A stretch of 64,000 nucleotides of DNA from Branchiostoma belcheri (lineage: Eukaryota > Chordata > Leptocardii > Amphioxiformes > Branchiostomatidae), in the NCBI RefSeq assembly GCF_001625305.1, contig NW_017803938.1:1517-65516 (forward strand), given 5' to 3'. The first letter of the stretch is position 1; each line of letters starts with the position of its first letter. Below the pieces are notes generated by a model. That model was not told where the DNA came from. It did not search any database and was given only the letters and a program-made list of their open reading frames with translations. Shown piece by piece: positions 60,801 through 63,581 of the stretch. The translations under genes and the position numbers were made by a program.

Positions 60801-63581
60801 TGCATGAGCTCAATACTTGTGAAAAACACATAATCTTATTTTATAACTTACCTGCTTGGCACAGATCAGTTGGCTCGGTGAGTCCCAGTCCCTCGCAGTA
60901 CCTCCCCGGAGTGCAGTGGGTACAGCCCGACTCACTATCCAGCCCAGTGGAGTTGGAGAATGTACCATTAGGACAGGGGGAGGGATCGAAGGTGCCCTCT
61001 CCGCAGTAGTGTCCCTCCGGGCAGATTTGCTGGTCAGGGCGAGTGGACCCTTCCACACAGTAATATCGGGGCAGACAAAGCCCACTCACAGCAGTCAGGC
61101 CTACAGGTGATGGGGGGGAACAGGCTGTAATATGTGGCACTTACACATGCATAGGCACAGAGATGGTTTCATAGTAGGCACAGAAATTGTTTCACATTCA
61201 AATATGACAGAAATATACTTCTGCTAGCTTATGCATGAGGAAGTAAAGTAATGTCAAACCTTCAAAAGATCTAAAAAGACAAAAATACTATTGAAAAATT
61301 ATTGGAAAAATGGCATGGCATGGCACAGCATGGCTAAATTCTGTCAGTTTCCGAAACAGCTTGTATGTGTGGGTACATATAGAAATCGTGTGTGATGCAC
61401 TTAACATTCTATTCCGATACCTGTTTGGTTGCAGAAGCTGCCTGCTGTACAGTTGAGACATTCCCCCACAGTCTGTAGCCCAGCAGTAGGGCTGAAGGTT
61501 CCCTCTGGGCAGGAGATCGGCTCGTCTGTTCCCTCAGGACAGTAGGACCCGGCAGGGCAGATGTCAGCGTTGGGGCCTGAGGAGAAAACAAGAACATTCA
61601 AGCATGCATATTTGTGCGGGCAAATTGCTAGGAAATAATGGGTAGGGTTAATCAAAGTAAACTCTTCGCAAAGCAAAGCAAAATCAGGGATAAATTTAAA
61701 TTTTGTGTAAGAGGTGCATGTTAGAGCTGATCATTGCAAAATAATGACTTCGTTTATGAAAATGAGCCTCTTTTGTTCCATCTGAGCAGCAGGACCAATT
61801 TGAGTCTGGTTTGAAATGGTGCTAAGTGTATGTATTTCAAAATTACAAATAAGGTTTATTTATGAGGCATTAAATACATAACTGTAGACCTTTTGGCAAT
61901 ATCATGTTTAGATTTTCCCTACCCAGAGTTGGAGTTGCAGTGTTAGTGATTAGTACTAAACCTACCCAGAGTTGGAGTAGTAGTGTTAGTGATTAGTACT
62001 AAACCTACCCAGAGTTGGAGTTGTAGTGTTAGTGATTAGTACTAAACCTACCCAGAGTTGGAGTAGTAGTGTTAGTGATTAGTACTAAACCTACCCAGAG
62101 TTGGAGTTGTAGTGTTAGTGATTACCACTAAACCTACCCAGAGTTGGAGTAGTAGTGTTGGCCCCCTCCCTGCAGAAGTATCCGGCAGCACAGAACCGGG
62201 GCGGGGAGGCCAGTCCCGACTCGTCACAGGCGTAACGTCCGACGCACGGCGTACAGTCTGCCTCCGACTGGATTCCTGGGGACAGGAGGTGAGAATGTGA
62301 GGTCAGAAAGCTAGATTACTCTATCAGAGCTTTACAACTACATAATGTAAAGTTTTGGAATGGGTGGAATATTTGCAAAGGACCTGTGCTAATTTTACAC
62401 TATACAAGGTGGCCAGGCTGGCAGAGGACTGCAAAAGGTGAAAATCTCTAGTTAAATGCTATGCTGCCCCTACAGCTTTCGACTACCTATGGGACTGATG
62501 GATGGACAGATTGTTGTTCGTTCTAACATAAAAACTACTTTAACCTCTTTTAATTCTAGACAGTGGAACTATGGTTATGATATCTTTGTAAGGTGTTGAA
62601 TACACCTGTCACAGGTGTTTCTGGAGTGTCCTACATGCTGAACTCACCTGTGAGGTTGTTGAAAGTCCCGGGTGGACAGGGGAACTCCTCAGCGTACCTG
62701 GTCCCGTTAGGACAGTAGTACCCCATGGGGCAGGTGTAGCTGTTGTACCAGACTACAGGACCGAAGGTGGCATTACAGAAAAACCCAGCAGGGCAGTCAT
62801 CACACGTCCATTTCCCTGCCGTGTCCTGGTAGGAACCTGGGGAAAACAACTTACAGTGTTAAGGACTGCTCTGTACAAGTGCGCCATCTAATGACCCAAA
62901 ATGGCATTACATCTGCTTCTAGCATAACACTAGGAGTCAAGTCAGGGTTAGATGGCACCTACCTGAAGGATGTGGTGGACAGGTGTAGTTACCAGGTGTT
63001 AGGGTTAAGGTTTGGAGGTTAGGGGTTAAGGTTCGGAGGTTACCTACCTGAGGGGCATGGCTGAGGTGTGCTGCTCCCCTGTGGACAGTAGTGTCCCTGA
63101 GGACAGGTGAAGTTGCCAGGTGTAGGTGTGACCTGGCCTGTAGGACAGTAGTACCCCTGAGTGCAGTCTCCGGATGGTTCAGCCAAGCCCTCCCCTCCAC
63201 AGTACTGACCTGCAGGCAAGAGCTCAACGTTAGAGCTTTCAGCAATCTTTGGAAACACTGATGATTTCAGCATTTTTTTCCCAATCTTTCAAAACCAAGA
63301 ACTTCCTGATGAGACCTTCCAAAATTCCACACTTAGATCATGAAGAAGACACCGAAACACATGTAATTAAAACAAAGAAAGGCAGAGAAATGCCAGTTCA
63401 CCTGGTGTGCAGCTGACACAGCTGGTGGGCTGGCTGTTGCCGGTTGTGTTGAGGTAGTAACCCTGGTTACAGGGGGTTCCGGCTGAGCTGCCAGTGGGGC
63501 AGTAGTGGCCGGTGGGACAGATGTCTCCTGTTGTGTTATCTGTAGGGTTGCTCTTCCAGGCACCCAGCGTGCAGTAGTAAC
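11816..63581 (-). CDS. giant single-pass membrane protein gene, 81 exons (5' partial)
   Basis: A chain of 81 exons with compatible GT-AG junctions and continuous reading phase. Two exceptions are discussed: a GC donor after E50, and a one-base discrepancy at E53. It encodes about 4,500 codons in this window. Order: ephrin-receptor-like cysteine-rich repeats (E1-E28), further cysteine-rich and beta-rich membrane-proximal segments (E28-E34), one transmembrane helix (E35), a cytoplasmic tail with acidic and DPxTG repeats (E36-E49), long coiled coils (E50-E74), a globular region (E75-E78) and a C-terminal coil (E79-E81). The GCC2/GCC3 type of cysteine module is known from extracellular parts of ephrin receptors, SCUBE/SVEP1 and ELAPOR proteins. 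Combination with a giant coiled-coil tail is not one I recognise. A surface scaffold or adhesion role is inference. The signal peptide and first exons lie right of 63,581. It could be split into two transcripts near E53. Confidence 0.75.
14016..14187. mobile_element. foldback element, about 65-bp arms
   Basis: The left arm (GTTAAAACGTTTGGTGC, CTCTCACCTCGAGCTTTCGA, CCAGTCACTCT) is mirrored on the right (AGAGTGACTGGTCGAAAGCT, CGAGGTGAGAG, AAAAGTTTTAAC). It has the core GAGGAAGAC...GTCGAAA also seen at 21,050 and 51,790. It lies in the intron between E78 and E79. There is no coding capacity. The right flank (TTTAACTCTAAACATGTAAC) recurs at 24,184. Confidence 0.8.
14246..16410 (-). CDS. E75-E78: C-terminal globular region
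   Basis: Exons: E75 16410-16156 (1-1), E76 15781-15507 (1-0), E77 14995-14879 (0-0), E78 14458-14246 (0-0). After a Pro/Gly-rich linker, the sequence changes to mixed hydrophobic and polar character unlike the rod: FMDLLVKSPLFQHITEIEDM (E75), FVVYRFGVFITQLLARHLG and NAFRHSFLYQHARRILFI (E76), VGEFVVVLLHCLAHIKVNDL (E77), AMKLCCQDMFFSRSRSTN (E78). This looks like an all-alpha folded domain of about 200 residues. I cannot name the family. Introns contain a SINE (15,110-15,292) and a 172-bp foldback (14,016-14,187). Confidence 0.82.
15110..15292 (-). mobile_element. tRNA-derived SINE fragment
   Basis: On the - strand from about 15,275 the sequence reads GGCAAGATGGTCTTGTGG (A box-like), then GGTTCTGGGTTTGAATCCC (B box-like), followed by TTGTGCCCTTAGAAAA and a TACCTCTTGG stretch. 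This is the layout of tRNA-derived SINEs with the deuterostome/amphioxus core downstream. The anticodon arm does not form a standard 7-base loop, so it is not a functional tRNA gene. It lies in the intron between E76 and E77. Confidence 0.65.
16770..16912. repeat. long polypyrimidine/polypurine tract
   Basis: About 140 bp of the + strand is almost purely C and T (purine-rich on the transcribed sense strand), immediately downstream of the E74 donor. Mirror-rich purine tracts can form triplex DNA and can act as intronic splicing enhancers. Either effect here is inference. Confidence 0.7.
16917..24379 (-). CDS. E65-E74: coiled-coil region, second half
   Basis: Exons: E65 24379-24239, E66 23093-22944, E67 22517-22290, E68 21376-21290, E69 20893-20729 (all 0-0), E70 20214-20048 (0-2), E71 19389-19227 (2-0), E72 18591-18478, E73 17641-17555 (0-0), E74 17046-16917 (0-1). 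Typical sequences are QLAEKHQAEMAQVLMQQQQD (E66), RREAEAARAAARAQAAERR (E67), RIKEDRRRKEEERKKKLRD (E70), RRRDEKREQERLADREKRAK (E71) and KKEEYEEERRANEQLNRI (E74). The donor of E72 is uncertain: GTAATA at 18,477 keeps phase 0, and GTGTAA two bases earlier would not. The large introns at 23,100-24,230 and 17,645-18,470 show nothing beyond repeats noted separately. Confidence 0.8.
18159..18490. repeat. tandem array of the E72 tail and donor
   Basis: Four good copies and one degenerate copy of a roughly 66-bp unit (GGCTGAAACCGCATTATTAC, ACTGAAGCAGCCC) near 18,170, 18,253, 18,321, 18,383 and 18,457. The last copy contains the real 3' end of E72, and the others lie in the following intron. Each copy carries the same GTAATA donor-like sequence on the - strand. 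Confidence 0.85.
20437..20720. repeat. minisatellite with an E69 tail copy
   Basis: Units of about 31 bp (CAGACCCCCATCCCTGCAGG, TAGCCCCCCATA) surround a second copy of the E69 3' end at 20,541-20,600 that would encode KQLKKLADAMKNLSPEQ and ends in a GTGCGC donor-like site. Confidence 0.8.
20971..21122. mobile_element. foldback element related to 51,668
   Basis: The outer arms AATTAAACTGTTCTCCAACTC and GTAGGAGAACAGTTTAATT are inverted. The inner core GAAGACCGAGTGATTTGGTC resembles the core of the elements at 14,100 and 51,790. The flank TTCATCTGAGTTGGTAAA also occurs, inverted, right of the 51,668 element. Confidence 0.7.
21787..22226. repeat. seven 63-bp tandem copies of the E67 tail and donor
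   Basis: Unit starts lie at 21787, 21850, 21913, 21976, 22039, 22102 and 22165. The parental copy is the 3' end of E67 at about 22,279. On the - strand each unit contains GACAGGGACAGGCTGGTGTC (DRDRLV...), SQQEQ and a GTAGGGGG donor. Most copies also have CTTCTGCCTCTATATAAG before GAC, a plausible acceptor. The unit is 21 codons long and open, but reading straight out of E67 meets a TAG at once. Confidence 0.92.
22691..22885. repeat. E66 tail copy split by a dispersed repeat
   Basis: A second copy of the E66 3' end (TACCTGCTGAGTTGCGAGG at 22,691; GTTGCTGCATCAGAACCTGG at 22,842) is interrupted by about 110 bp that include GGGGAGCTTTTGAGACGTAC and TCTGTCTCTTCATCAACCC. The same inserted sequence occurs near 56,804-56,905 and, more diverged, near 13,400-13,480. 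Confidence 0.75.
24785..24996. mobile_element. MITE-like element with TIRs and target duplication
   Basis: Ends GGGGGCCCGCAAG and CTTGCAGGCCCCC are imperfect terminal inverted repeats, flanked on both sides by ACTAAT (24779-24784 and 24997-25002), a 6-bp target site duplication. Internally CTACGTAGAGCGTA-type motifs recur. There is no coding capacity. It lies in the intron between E64 and E65. Confidence 0.8.
25242..31234 (-). CDS. E56-E64: coiled-coil region, first half
   Basis: Exons: E56 31234-31024 (2-0), E57 30479-30373 (0-2), E58 29834-29660 (2-0), E59 29175-29050 (0-0), E60 28642-28492 (0-1), E61 28069-27957 (1-0), E62 27595-27377, E63 26809-26786 and E64 25478-25242 (all 0-0). Heptad-like Glu/Lys/Arg/Leu sequence dominates: EREKEKAIQQVQAELKEK (E56), NEKFETEKQKRLKKVRKE (E57), LLAKQQEQLIAELNKAF (E58), LQAKLAARKRHREELAKE (E62), RRLDQELENSSVAVETQ (E64). 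E60 is basic (RMRQRQRQRRTRSR) then acidic. E63 is a 24-nt micro-exon, DPLKEVDK, read from an AAG acceptor and a GTAGGC donor, and is the weakest exon of the group. Confidence 0.8.
25677..26157. repeat. 81-bp tandem array of a short foldback unit
   Basis: About six 81-bp units, each with inverted ends ATCCAGAACTGTGCC and GGCACGGTTCTGGAT around GGGTTTGGGTTGGGATC. Since 81 is a multiple of three, both strands stay open without being genes. Single diverged relatives occur at 39,510-39,650 and 40,950-41,160, so this is a dispersed element that became tandemly amplified here. Confidence 0.85.
26383..26565. mobile_element. TIR element, same family as 8,818-9,055
   Basis: CTCTCCAAGCAGAGGTTTGG followed by GCTATGG on the left mirrors CTATAGCCACCAAAAGATCT then GCTTGGAGATG on the right. 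The interior is T-rich and non-coding. Confidence 0.65.
27699..27773 (-). other. duplicate head of E62, possible 75-nt extra exon
   Basis: A second copy of the first 25 codons of E62 lies upstream in the intron, with no stop (DMLCSSELTEEEKAQAV, AQYMQQAG). It has an acceptor like that of E62 and a GTAGTC donor that keeps phase 0-0. It could be included in tandem without shifting frame. Divergence at synonymous sites with retained coding suggests, but does not prove, use. Confidence 0.5.
29893..30140. repeat. two decayed copies of the E58 head
   Basis: Copies at 29,894-29,971 and about 30,090-30,137 resemble the first third of E58 with its acceptor (CCTCTGTCTCCTACACACAC). The nearer copy is frameshifted after VDVDE and reaches a stop, and the farther one is shorter. 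Confidence 0.75.
30741..30796. repeat. copy of the E56 tail and donor
   Basis: The - strand repeats the end of E56 (QAMLESAQK-like) followed by GTATGG, a donor at least as good as that of E56 itself. No acceptor precedes it. A CT microsatellite (30,838-30,876) separates it from E56. Confidence 0.75.
31574..32927 (-). CDS. E54-E55: less charged segment between helical regions
   Basis: Exons: E54 32927-32676 (0-0) and E55 31785-31574 (0-2). E54 reads VLTGAVVVAGDYDATISGVY, then ELIPLLKQLIAMLEAGGQFQ, then an Ala/Thr-rich end. E55 has SISIGEVETVQGLTSVVP, a Thr/Ala/Gly low-complexity stretch and the acidic end MSEEELKEKS. This looks like a small folded segment and flexible linker inside the rod. 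A partial copy of the E55 head lies in the preceding intron (31,898-31,957). The intron also has a 15-bp minisatellite (32,486-32,550). Confidence 0.8.
31898..31957 (-). other. duplicate head of E55, possible 60-nt exon
   Basis: The - strand reads FAGPSIPIGEVETVQGLSLR after a CCCCAG acceptor identical in kind to that of E55, and meets GTACAAAG, a weak donor in phase 0. It is in frame for tandem inclusion before E55. The surrounding sequence is also duplicated (31,800-31,860 and 32,225-32,285). Confidence 0.4.
32486..32550. repeat. 15-bp minisatellite
   Basis: Four to five copies of GTGAAGATTTACATT in tandem in the intron between E54 and E55. Confidence 0.85.
33125..34959 (-). CDS. E50-E53: start of the long charged helical region
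   Basis: Exons: E50 34959-34819 (0-0, GC donor AAG|GCAAGG), E51 34382-34241 (0-1), E52 33953-33820 (1-0), E53 33302-33125. Sequences are Arg/Glu-rich helix: RRSYWRRQRQREEEATNQEA, LSDAAKREVQRRTDAEEE, ERHQEAHRKFAETIRKFFQ, YRQAKSRLQAELQDQILS. The frame used in E53 is the open one (NPDAEATVLQ), but the acceptor after the C-run at 33,300-33,303 gives one base too many to join E52. Either the run has an extra base, or E53 begins a second transcript at ATG 33295-33293. The intron at 33,305-33,815 is filled with telomere-like repeats. Confidence 0.72.
33341..33780. repeat. interstitial telomere-like repeats with E52 tail copies
   Basis: Three blocks of (CCCTAA)-like hexamers and variants (33,341-33,430; 33,541-33,646; 33,722-33,778) alternate with copies of the end of E52 (AGTTCCTGCATCC at about 33,530 and 33,705). 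The middle copies carry donor-like sequence (GTACGT at 33,693-33,702). Confidence 0.85.
35215..40482 (-). CDS. E41-E49: cytoplasmic DPxTG-P-G repeat region
   Basis: Exons: E41 40482-40325 (2-1), E42 39892-39665 (1-1), E43 39318-39171 (1-2), E44 38774-38587 (2-1), E45 38177-38075 (1-2), E46 37253-37108 (2-1), E47 36569-36384 (1-1), E48 36060-35890 (1-1), E49 35372-35215 (1-0). Degenerate repeats of the type (H/D)-P-x-T-G-x-V-x-P-(L/I)-x-G recur: HPQTGRVLPIMGNVAYDP, HPQTGVVYPLAGSHTDPVTG, LPVPILGVGLDAETGDVV, VPVLGIDRDKKTGNVVPLGG and VDLVTGELSPISGVRISPD. E46-E47 interrupt them with a helical, cysteine-containing segment (LLDACVLACEARVLAALQE). The repeats recall short beta-hairpin repeats. I recognise no named family. 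Confidence 0.82.
35709..36181. repeat. E48 flanked by copies of its own tail and head
   Basis: Two copies of the E48 3' end plus donor lie at 35,709-35,760 and 35,786-35,835 (ACCTTCTCCCTC, GGGTCCTCCATGG), joined by CTAACTAACTAG microsatellite. One copy of the E48 5' end plus acceptor lies at 36,121-36,181 (ACCAGGATCGGCAGCAGC). The head copy has no donor of its own before a stop-prone intron. Confidence 0.82.
37226..37536. repeat. tandem repeats of the E46 head and acceptor
   Basis: Five half-units of about 74 bp alternate between ACATGGGCTGGTCTGTAATAC and ACATGGGCTGTTCTGGAATAC types. The E46 acceptor is in the copy nearest the exon, so two further TGTAATAC-type acceptors and two variants lie upstream. 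Confidence 0.85.
40694..42716 (-). CDS. E36-E40: cytoplasmic juxtamembrane and first helical segments
   Basis: Exons: E36 42716-42542 (0-1), E37 42216-42071 (1-0), E38 41673-41536, E39 41283-41173 (both 0-0), E40 40803-40694 (0-2). E36 follows the membrane with a basic/aromatic start (RRYGWAKTSFINPYYRFLSQ) and an acidic APEEEEEP patch. E37-E39 are charged helical sequence (SRGVTAILGRQKEE, LADYERKKEE, LELERRKELGARFEAVLQ). E40 contains AMRSLHDLVEKVTEGKVN. The intron between E37 and E38 holds a TIR element at 41,785-42,031. The intron at 42,720-43,345 contains a short retroelement-like repeat near 42,735-42,835. Confidence 0.82.
41785..42031. mobile_element. TIR element, about 30-50 bp arms
   Basis: TCACTAGTAGAGGGATAAAT, CTCTCTGAGT at the left mirrors ACTCAGAGAGATTTATCCCT, CTACTAGTGA at the right, continuing inward with CTAGTGGACAATTGAG and CTCAATTGTCCGCTAG. 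The interior is AG-rich and non-coding. It lies in the E37-E38 intron. Confidence 0.8.
43349..43537 (-). CDS. E35: transmembrane exon
   Basis: A phase 0-0 exon of 63 codons starting YVRVMADGAQCSEDG. A single long hydrophobic helix, WLLIGILFGATLLLMVLL plus VVAL, reaches the exon end. The next exon opens LLFRRYGWAK, giving a basic stop-transfer sequence. The cysteine-rich modules are therefore outside and the coiled coils inside (type I topology, assuming an N-terminal signal peptide outside the window). No second hydrophobic segment is seen in the other exons. Confidence 0.88.
43950..44801 (-). CDS. E33-E34: beta-rich membrane-proximal segment
   Basis: Exons: E33 44801-44552 (1-2) and E34 44112-43950 (2-0), joined through a split arginine. 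With the end of E32 they form a cysteine-poor stretch of about 140 residues with alternating hydrophobics: GDGFLGVYNPSSAEVDDLV, NELMFFEVSNDHFPVYD, then TTLFAYRFADPGVYVFYL. The F-x-D-P-G-V-Y-V-F ending resembles the terminal strands of cupredoxin- or Ig-like beta sandwiches. I cannot tell which. No copper-ligand set is evident. The intron at 44,115-44,550 contains a SINE-like repeat. Confidence 0.78.
44270..44450 (+). mobile_element. SINE-like repeat
   Basis: Contains GGAGGTCCCATGTTTGAGAG, a TTAAAG pair and CTTTTTCGGAAGAGTAGGGG, then CTTGGTGTGAGGGCATGGCT. The block resembles the body of short interspersed repeats in amphioxus. I recognise the pattern, not a named consensus. Confidence 0.4.
45296..47385 (-). 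CDS. E28-E32: divergent cysteine-rich juxtamembrane segments
   Basis: Exons: E28 47385-47252 (1-0), E29 46956-46867, E30 46386-46222, E31 45792-45601 (all 0-0), E32 45413-45296 (0-1). E28 is the last typical module (GVSLPAACPPGTYQPVEF). E29 (ACFHCGGEASQPGTG, VGCVCTGSGRDFQ), E30 (CPCAAGFRVMSGREQDC) and E31 (GICLCRVDDLEEICDLEC) keep paired cysteines but not the C-P-x-G-Y-Y-C pattern, so they may be a different small domain. The shift from phase 1 to phase 0 introns marks the end of the repeat array. The E29 acceptor sits directly on a retroelement tail. Confidence 0.82.
46048..46116. repeat. frameshifted copy of the E30 tail and donor
   Basis: The - strand repeats GTGGATCACCTACTGCAGC (end of E30) with GAG|GTGGGC. 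Upstream coding is shifted by an indel, so the module reading (EGYC, then GQW) is not preserved in one frame. Confidence 0.75.
46957..47080 (-). mobile_element. LINE/SINE 3' tail abutting the E29 acceptor
   Basis: On the - strand a segment with CAGCCCATGGCTGCGATG and GAATAAAC ends in about nine CATT repeats that run directly into CAG|ACC, the E29 acceptor. The same body occurs at 42,735-42,835, and another (CATT)n end lies at about 46,525. The (CATT)n end is typical of L2/CR1-type 3' tails. Confidence 0.65.
47457..47551 (-). other. duplicate head of E28, possible alternative exon
   Basis: A CCCCCAG acceptor is followed by an open copy of E28 (YYCEAGVSLPAACPPGTYQ, PVEFA). A GTAGGG donor-like site after PVEFA would give phase 1-1. 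The cysteines are retained. It is either a recent duplicate or a facultative extra module. Confidence 0.4.
47988..51226 (-). CDS. ectodomain exons E21-E27: cysteine-rich repeats
   Basis: Exons: E21 51226-51086, E22 50890-50627, E23 50317-50204, E24 49810-49679, E25 49238-49104, E26 48736-48641, E27 48137-47988, all phase 1-1. Motifs include CPYGYYCLEG (E21), CPAGKICTANDTVPQDC (E22), CPIGYFCVEGTIEPEEC (E23), CPAGFYCPDGGTTFTGILC (E24) and CPEGHYCPGTDC (E25). E26 is a short, more divergent module (CPLGYHDCDCTPRDTFENVC). E27 is Ser/Asn-rich. The introns at 47,560-47,985, 48,140-48,640 and 49,240-49,675 show nothing I can assign. Confidence 0.86.
51668..51874. mobile_element. foldback element with 85-bp near-perfect arms
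   Basis: Arms 51668-51752 and 51790-51874 differ at only a few positions (TTACATTATGCAGAATTTTA at the left outer end). The 37-nt loop is CTATCTGACC...GATTTTGCC. The GAGGAAGACTGAGTGATTCA core is shared with the elements at 14,016 and 20,971. The near identity implies recent insertion or gene conversion of the arms. Confidence 0.88.
51924..57369 (-). CDS. ectodomain exons E11-E20: ephrin-receptor-like repeats
   Basis: Exons: E11 57369-57221 (phase 1-0), E12 56763-56593 (0-0), E13 56277-56100 (0-1), E14 55561-55406, E15 55097-54863 (1-2), E16 54452-54253 (2-1), E17 53825-53529, E18 53228-53028, E19 52527-52270, E20 52136-51924. Unmarked exons are 1-1. The phase changes are mutually compatible (E11/E12/E13 and E15/E16), which supports the chain. 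Motifs include CSPGMYCEGSGNTHPTGPC (E11), CQPGEFCPEGSSAPQNC (E12), CPQGHECAEGTGPEPKRC (E14), CPAGYYCHPGTGDNGNPC (E17) and CPPGYYCNETGQEYPTGHC (E18). Larger introns hold foldback elements (51,668; 53,914) and retroelement tails (52,550; 56,010). Confidence 0.88.
52550..52745. mobile_element. LINE 3'-end-like fragment with stem-loop
   Basis: GGCATGGCGAAACAGG pairs loosely with the GAAAC...GCCGCCATGCC side, followed by AATAAAATG, the same layout as the 3' UTR hairpin of the LINE at 6,999. It is flanked on the left by a TTTATTTATT run. Assignment is by structure only. Confidence 0.4.
53914..54007. repeat. short foldback (inverted repeat)
   Basis: CAAATAATGATAGAATTTGC, ACATAAAAGTCAAGTC at the left mirrors GACTTGACTTTTATGTGCAA, ATTCTATCATTTG at the right, with a short spacer. 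It lies in the intron between E16 and E17. Confidence 0.8.
54735..54816. repeat. copy of the E15 tail and donor
   Basis: A second CCTACCCAGCGTAGCACTGC, CCCTCCCCAGG, CAGTAGTATTTGGGTGG lies about 130 bp downstream (lower coordinate) of the real E15 end. It lacks an acceptor, so it looks like a dead partial duplicate. Confidence 0.8.
56010..56095. mobile_element. retroelement 3' tail, related copy at 25,551
   Basis: AGTTGGGCAACCTTGGCTGT, CCACTGTACAGTTGAACC, AATAAATAAA appears in inverted orientation at 25,551-25,605. Short bodies ending in AATAAA suggest LINE or SINE 3' ends. Similar tails (GGGCATGAACATGC, AATAAAG; GGGCACGAATTGGC, AATAAAC) occur at 19,130-19,165 and 19,585-19,612. Confidence 0.5.
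57706..63581 (-). CDS. ectodomain exons E1-E10: ephrin-receptor-like repeats
   Basis: Exons: E1 63581-63402, E2 63209-63048, E3 62836-62648, E4 62275-62138, E5 61576-61421, E6 61100-60852, E7 60418-60266, E8 59504-59364, E9 58854-58618, E10 57876-57706. All ten are symmetric phase 1-1, each starting in a split glycine codon. The recurring pattern is C-P-x-G-Y/H-Y-C-P-x-G, for example CPTGHYCPTGSSAGTPC (E1), CPQGHYCPQGSSTPQPCPS (E2), CPMGYYCPNGT (E3) and CPAGHYCPTGT (E9). Many N-x-S/T sites fit an extracellular, glycosylated segment. Introns here hold exon-derived repeats beside E2, E4, E7 and E9, and otherwise nothing recognised. Confidence 0.88.
58930..59212. repeat. two pseudo-copies of the E9 head
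   Basis: Copies of the first half of E9 with acceptor lie about 170 and 346 bp upstream of E9. The nearer reads VECTPCLPGMYCQGTALTEP but then TGG TAA, an in-frame stop. The farther has a one-base loss after CQGT giving TAA at once. Both keep CTACAG-type acceptors. Confidence 0.85.
61918..62158. repeat. 43-bp minisatellite carrying the E4 donor
   Basis: Units start at 61918, 61961, 62004, 62047, 62090 and 62133. The last holds the real E4 3' end and donor (CTGG|GTAGG on the - strand). Units alternate GAGTTGTAGTG and GAGTAGTAGTG, suggesting expansion of an 86-bp dimer. Every unit has an intact donor. Confidence 0.92.
62950..63005. repeat. degenerate copy of the E2 tail
   Basis: On the - strand TPGNYTCPPHPSG resembles TPGNFTCPQGHYC... 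of E2 with an internal loss, and is followed by a GTAGGTGCC donor-like site. It is too short and unaccompanied by an acceptor. Confidence 0.55.

Noticed and set aside
61918-62158. CRISPR-like array
   Set aside because: Units are contiguous without distinct spacers, in an animal intron; a minisatellite explains it.
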